The position numbers and the translations under genes were made by a program. From a virus: 23,995 bases of DNA. The stretch spans positions 1 through 23,995 of IMG/VR virus record IMGVR_UViG_3300045741_000403; one strand, written 5' to 3'. Of this stretch, positions 21,538 to 23,995 are shown in pieces; position 1 is the stretch's first letter, and each line of letters opens with the position of its first letter. The notes below the pieces were generated by a model, which saw nothing but the letters and a program-made list of their open reading frames with translations, did not search any database and had not been told where the DNA came from.

Positions 21538-21722
21538 GGTAAGACCTGGTTCTCGACATGGCTCTCGGCATGGCTCAAGACATGGCTCCAAAGCTGGCTC
21601 TCGACCTGGCTCTTGACCTGGTCCCAGACCTGGCTCTCGACCTGGCTCCTGACCTGGCTCGAGACCTGGCTCCAGACCCGGCTCACGACATGATACACGA
21701 TCTTGGATTTGACTGGTTTCAT
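21534..21722 (-). CDS. Small tetrapeptide-repeat protein (62 aa)
   Basis: ATG 21722 with AAGGG upstream. It opens MKPVKSKIVYHVV and then reads an almost perfect four-residue repeat (WSQVSSQVRSQVESQVWDQV), ending in units with L, HV, HA, HV and QV, and a final LP. The start and rhythm match the three plus-strand genes at 2027-2667, about 19 kb away on the opposite strand. It overlaps the SF1 helicase start. No known function. Every fourth residue is hydrophobic, with a polar Q or H just before it. Confidence 0.75.
   Translation of the reverse strand: MKPVKSKIVYHVVSRVWSQVSSQVRSQVESQVWDQVKSQVESQLWSHVLSHAESHVENQVLP
21541..21690 (-). repeat. 12-base tandem repeat encoding the (x-S-Q-V) units
   Basis: On the minus strand the unit is GAGCCAGGTCnn with about twelve copies, the last few drifting to GAGCCATGTC. 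The units are in phase with the small repeat gene. No spacers separate them, so it is not a CRISPR array. Confidence 0.8.
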
Positions 21723-21738
21723 GATTAATCGACCCTTT

Positions 21739-21915
21739 TTAGTCTCGGACCTGGGATTTGATCTCACCAAAGACCTGCATGAACACGCGATGCCAAACGC
21801 GAGCCACGACACGATCGACGATCGCTGTCGATGGTTCAATCTCGCGTATCCACGCATGCACGAGTGGGATGTCAGGCAAGACATTGTAGCTGATTCGCCA
21901 GGCCACACTCTTCAT
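21739..21915 (-). CDS. Small MK-x-V relative of the repeat family (58 aa)
   Basis: ATG 21915 overlaps the upstream stop (ATGA). It opens MKSVAWRISYNVLPDIPLVH and ends with RVVARVWHRVFMQV and GEIKSQVRD. The opening matches MKSVKYRIV of the 2027 gene, and valine again recurs at four-residue steps towards the end, so it looks like a diverged member beside the repeat-rich copy. The composition is lower in GC than neighbouring core genes. It ends at TAA 16 bases before the next start. Function unknown. Confidence 0.6.
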   Translation of the reverse strand: MKSVAWRISYNVLPDIPLVHAWIREIEPSTAIVDRVVARVWHRVFMQVFGEIKSQVRD

Positions 21916-22277
21916 CCCAGCCTCGAGATCACGGCCCCCCGGCGCCCCCGGTCCATGAACTCGGCGGTTGCCTGGATCGTGGCGTACAGGTTGGCCCGCG
22001 AGCACTGGTAGGCCGACCACTTGGAATTCGTGGCCTTGGGTTTCACCAACAGGTTGTCGGGGCACACGGTACCCGGAACCACGTAGTACGTACCGGTCGG
22101 TCGGTCGTCGGCCGTGACGACCGCGACCATGATCTTGTCGTCGGCCCGGGCGTCGGCCATCCTGAAGATGCACCGGCCCAATTGGTCGATGATCGAGTGC
22201 CTGACGATCACTCGGTCGTGCAGGGCCTCAGGCAGACCCTGCATGATGCGTTTGACGATTCCCTGGTCAGTCGGCAT
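21912..22277 (-). CDS. Uncharacterised protein (121 aa)
   Basis: ATG 22277 with AGGAG seven bases upstream. It opens MPTDQGIVKRIMQGLPEAL and has strands DRVIVRHS, CIFRMADA, KIMVAVVTADD and GTYYVVPG, followed by a helical end (ANLYATIQATAEFMDRGRRG). There is no recognised motif. Codon use is the GC-rich core type. It could be a small alpha-beta protein of the replication cluster. Confidence 0.66.
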   Translation of the reverse strand: MPTDQGIVKRIMQGLPEALHDRVIVRHSIIDQLGRCIFRMADARADDKIMVAVVTADDRPTGTYYVVPGTVCPDNLLVKPKATNSKWSAYQCSRANLYATIQATAEFMDRGRRGAVISRLG

Positions 22278-22449
22278 GTTGCTCCTCGGTTCTGGCTGCG
22301 TGTCGGACCGCCTCTTCAATGGCGTGACAAGCAACGAAAAAGCTAGGTGGTTGGAAGAAACGCCGCCCGAGCGCGGACGGACAAATCGGCGACTGGTCCA
22401 GGAGGTCCTGGAGCGGCGCCACGCACACCAGATATTGAACAGTCTTCAC
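22267..22449 (-). CDS. Small MK-x-V orphan protein (60 aa)
   Basis: GTG 22449 overlaps the upstream stop (GTGA) with GGAG five bases before it. It opens MKTVQYLVCVAPLQDLLDQS, similar in start to the MK-x-V repeat family, and ends in a helix (FFVACHAIEEAVRHAARTEE). Four-residue rhythm is weak. It overlaps the next gene by 11 bases and carries that gene's ribosome binding site. The composition is AT-richer in the middle. Its upstream junction matches those at 15965 and 16177. Function unknown. Confidence 0.5.
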   Translation of the reverse strand: MKTVQYLVCVAPLQDLLDQSPICPSALGRRFFQPPSFFVACHAIEEAVRHAARTEEQHAD

Positions 22450-22470
22450 GGCGGCTCCGACTGGTCGTCG
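22443..22470 (-). repeat. Junction repeat, shortened copy 3
   Basis: Keeps the ends of the junction (TTCACGG and GGCTCCGACTGGTCGTC on the plus strand) but lacks about ten central bases, so stop and start overlap as GTGA. It again follows a DDQSEPP-ending zinc protein and precedes a tiny orphan gene. Confidence 0.55.
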
Positions 22471-22955
22471 CAGTACACCACGATGGTCGACTTGGTCAGG
22501 TCGCGTGCCCAGTCGAGCTTGGAGGCCGTCTGGGCTGCGCCGCGGTCCTCACGCGGCGCGACTGCCGGCCCGGCCGTCCGGCACACGCACGCGATGCACC
22601 CGGCCGGCGCGTGGTACCGCTCGGCGTGGCCGCACGAGCACGTCGCTGGAGCCTCCCGGCTGTCCCGAGACGGCCGCCCGGCCAGCGTGTCCTGGGCCGT
22701 GGCTGCCGCCATCTCGACCACCTTCACGCCAGCCCCAGCGACCGGAGGGGCTGGCCTGGCCTGCCGTTCGACCTGATCGACCTTATCGTTCCATGCGCGG
22801 ATCGCCTCCCCCCGGGTCGGACTACAGGAGTCGGGGACGAACCCACAGTGCTGGGCACAGCACCATACCGAACCAAAGACCACGATGACCGGATCCTGAC
22901 CGCACGCGGGGCACGGGAATGCCGTGTAGATCTTGCCGTCGAGCATGGCTTGCAT
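22446..22955 (-). CDS. Lar-like zinc-ribbon protein with second cysteine cluster (169 aa)
   Basis: ATG 22955 follows AGGAGG. The N-terminal half reads FPCPACGQDP, then VWCCAQHCG and TRGEAIRAWNDKV. That is the layout of Lar (restriction alleviation) proteins: CPxCG, a second cysteine knuckle and an EAIxAWN end. The second half has another cluster (CSCGHAERYHAPAGCIACVC), so it looks like two zinc modules joined by an alanine- and proline-rich linker. It ends VVYCDDQSEPP, a tail shared with the 16185 gene. A role in countering host restriction is possible from the family name only. Confidence 0.65.
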   Translation of the reverse strand: MQAMLDGKIYTAFPCPACGQDPVIVVFGSVWCCAQHCGFVPDSCSPTRGEAIRAWNDKVDQVERQARPAPPVAGAGVKVVEMAAATAQDTLAGRPSRDSREAPATCSCGHAERYHAPAGCIACVCRTAGPAVAPREDRGAAQTASKLDWARDLTKSTIVVYCDDQSEPP

Positions 22956-22961
22956 GGTGTT

Positions 22962-22980
22962 CCTCCTGTCCTTGCGTTTA
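22962..22980 (-). promoter_or_regulatory. TAAA-N-AGGAGG initiation element
   Basis: TAAA, then CGCAAGGAC, then AGGAGG before ATG 22955. The TAA is the ligase stop. Confidence 0.45.
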
Positions 22981-23995
22981 GGCCGTACGGTCCGGCCGCA
23001 TCCTGATGAACCGAGGGAAACGAGCGGCCCCGACGGGCCCGCCGGCCTGCTCGCGGAACTCCAGTACCTGGCCGACCAATTGGTCCCGCTGGGCCCAGAA
23101 TTCGTCCCGCTGGGCGTCCGTGAGACCGCCGCCCACGTTGCACCGGACCCCCGTGTCCAGCCGCTTGACCGAGAATGCGCCGAGCCGCCCGGCATGCCGG
23201 GAATCCGGTTCACCGGGCAGCACCTCGAGGATCTCGGCGTCGACCGTGGCGACCGGTTTGACCTTGAGCCACGCGTTGGTCCTCTTCCGGACGTACGGGG
23301 CATCCAGGAATTTGACCATGACGCCCTCGTGGCCCCGGTCCAACGCCGCGTTGTACTGGGCCATCAACTCGTCCCGGTCGTTCGCGATGGTCCCGGCCAA
23401 CCGGACGAACCGGGCTGGACCACCGGACAACACGTGACCCAGCCGGACCCGGCGCTCCTGGAGGGTCATGCCCTCGGCGGCTTGGAGCACGATGTCGAAG
23501 CAGTAGAACCTGAGCCGGTCCCGTACGGCCGGGTCGACGTCCTCGCGCTTGACGAGCGACATGGTCTCGTTCCAGTCGCTCGCGAATGCCTCGCTGTCGA
23601 CCAGGCATGAGCCGGACTGCAGGCCGGCCAGGTGGGCCGCCAGCTCGTCGGCGAACGGTTGGACGTTGGGCAGCGCGTGGCCTTCCCGGCTGAACGCCTG
23701 GCACGCACGCGACTCGGCCCGGTAGTCCAGGATGACCCTCATGCCGTCGAGCTTGGGTTCGACCAGCACGGGCCACGTGGCCCAGGGCTCCCGTTTGGTC
23801 GGGCCCCGGTCCAACTGGTCCGGGTCACCCTTCAATTCGTGGGCGAGCTGCACGCCAAACGCCCGGATCAGATCGGGCCAGGTCGCCTGGACGGTCTTGC
23901 GGTCGACCCCGACCTTCAAGTCCCGGTTCAGGATCCTGCCGTACCACCGGCGCTCGCGCCCACTCAACCGGCCGGCCAGCCCGTCCCACGCGGCC
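22978..23995 (-). CDS. ATP-dependent DNA ligase (5' end outside window)
   Basis: Seals nicks in duplex DNA using ATP. At least 338 residues lie in the window, and the frame is open to its edge, so the N-terminus is missing. The adenylation motif I VEPKLDGMRV carries the catalytic lysine. Further motifs are VDSEAF (motif III region, where many ligases have a glycine), FYCFDIV (IIIa), HEGVMVKF (IV) and AWLKVKPV (V), then an OB-fold C-terminal domain with a FPRFIRMRPDR end. The N-terminal YGRILNRDLKVGV resembles the phage T7/T4-like leading domain. It joins Okazaki fragments produced with the clamp and FEN nuclease. Confidence 0.92.
   Translation of the reverse strand, partial: AAWDGLAGRLSGRERRWYGRILNRDLKVGVDRKTVQATWPDLIRAFGVQLAHELKGDPDQLDRGPTKREPWATWPVLVEPKLDGMRVILDYRAESRACQAFSREGHALPNVQPFADELAAHLAGLQSGSCLVDSEAFASDWNETMSLVKREDVDPAVRDRLRFYCFDIVLQAAEGMTLQERRVRLGHVLSGGPARFVRLAGTIANDRDELMAQYNAALDRGHEGVMVKFLDAPYVRKRTNAWLKVKPVATVDAEILEVLPGEPDSRHAGRLGAFSVKRLDTGVRCNVGGGLTDAQRDEFWAQRDQLVGQVLEFREQAGGPVGAARFPRFIRMRPDRTA

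Noticed and set aside
21538-21591. N-terminal extension of the SF1 helicase (EPCREPC units)
   Set aside because: It is the 12-base repeat read in another frame. The GTG at 21537 overlaps the upstream stop in the usual way.
21541-21690. CRISPR array
   Set aside because: Units of 12 bases are contiguous with no unique spacers and are in coding frame.
20467-21693. Plus-strand open frame ending in repeats of WLSTWL type
   Set aside because: The repetitive end is the reverse complement of the (x-S-Q-V) gene. The rest is an antisense shadow of the SF1 helicase, and no ribosome site was seen.
1-23995. tRNA or rRNA genes
   Set aside because: No cloverleaf with a conserved T-loop and no rRNA segment was noticed by eye in either strand. 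A covariance-model scan would settle it.

Overview
The window looks like part of a large, GC-rich, double-stranded DNA bacteriophage genome. Evidence is the dense packing of genes, nearly all on one strand, with stop and start codons overlapping as ATGA or GTGA. Phage-type replication genes sit beside a tail-hub-like protein, and many tiny genes have no recognisable family. No ribosomal, tRNA, capsid, terminase or integrase gene is visible. The host cannot be named from the sequence. GTG starts and the high GC content point to a GC-rich bacterium.

Layout. On the plus strand (45-2667) a SNF2-family helicase is followed by three short tandem genes for small proteins with a valine or isoleucine about every fourth residue. 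They meet the minus-strand genes head-on at a shared CTAG (2664-2667). Everything else reads on the minus strand from 23995 down to 2664. In transcription order: ATP-dependent DNA ligase (5' end outside the window), a Lar-like zinc protein, small genes including two more tetrapeptide-repeat relatives, a RecD/Dda-like SF1 helicase, a zinc protein, a DNA-glycosylase-like protein, a ribbon-helix-helix candidate, another zinc protein, a UvsW-like SF2 helicase, a protein that may be a degenerate helicase loader, a zinc-ribbon protein, two tiny paralogs, a DnaB-type replicative helicase, an excisionase-like helix-turn-helix protein, a run of small genes with zinc ribbons and a 27-residue membrane peptide, a FEN-type 5'-3' exonuclease, a sliding clamp, more tiny genes, a deoxyribosyltransferase-like protein, a large tail-hub-like protein ending in an M15-type peptidase domain, and an adenosylcobalamin-type (class II) ribonucleotide reductase.

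How they work together. The known genes form a replication, repair and nucleotide-supply module: unwinding (DnaB), processivity (clamp), primer or flap removal (FEN), nick sealing (ligase), fork and recombination handling (UvsW-like, RecD-like and SNF2), and dNTP supply (class II reductase). No DNA polymerase, primase or single-strand binding protein is recognisable here, so these probably lie outside.

The least explained content is two sets of tiny proteins. One is the MK-x-V tetrapeptide-repeat family, found near both ends of the window; one copy carries an apparent frameshift. The other is a highly divergent 'PGRS' set of roughly 60-80 residues (at 9271, 9452, 10037, 13846, 15718 and 15965, with weaker candidates at 12508, 20225 and 22267). 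Its members sit in visibly lower-GC patches, are coupled to neighbours, and in three places follow a nearly identical junction sequence. These look like variable cassettes slotted between core genes.
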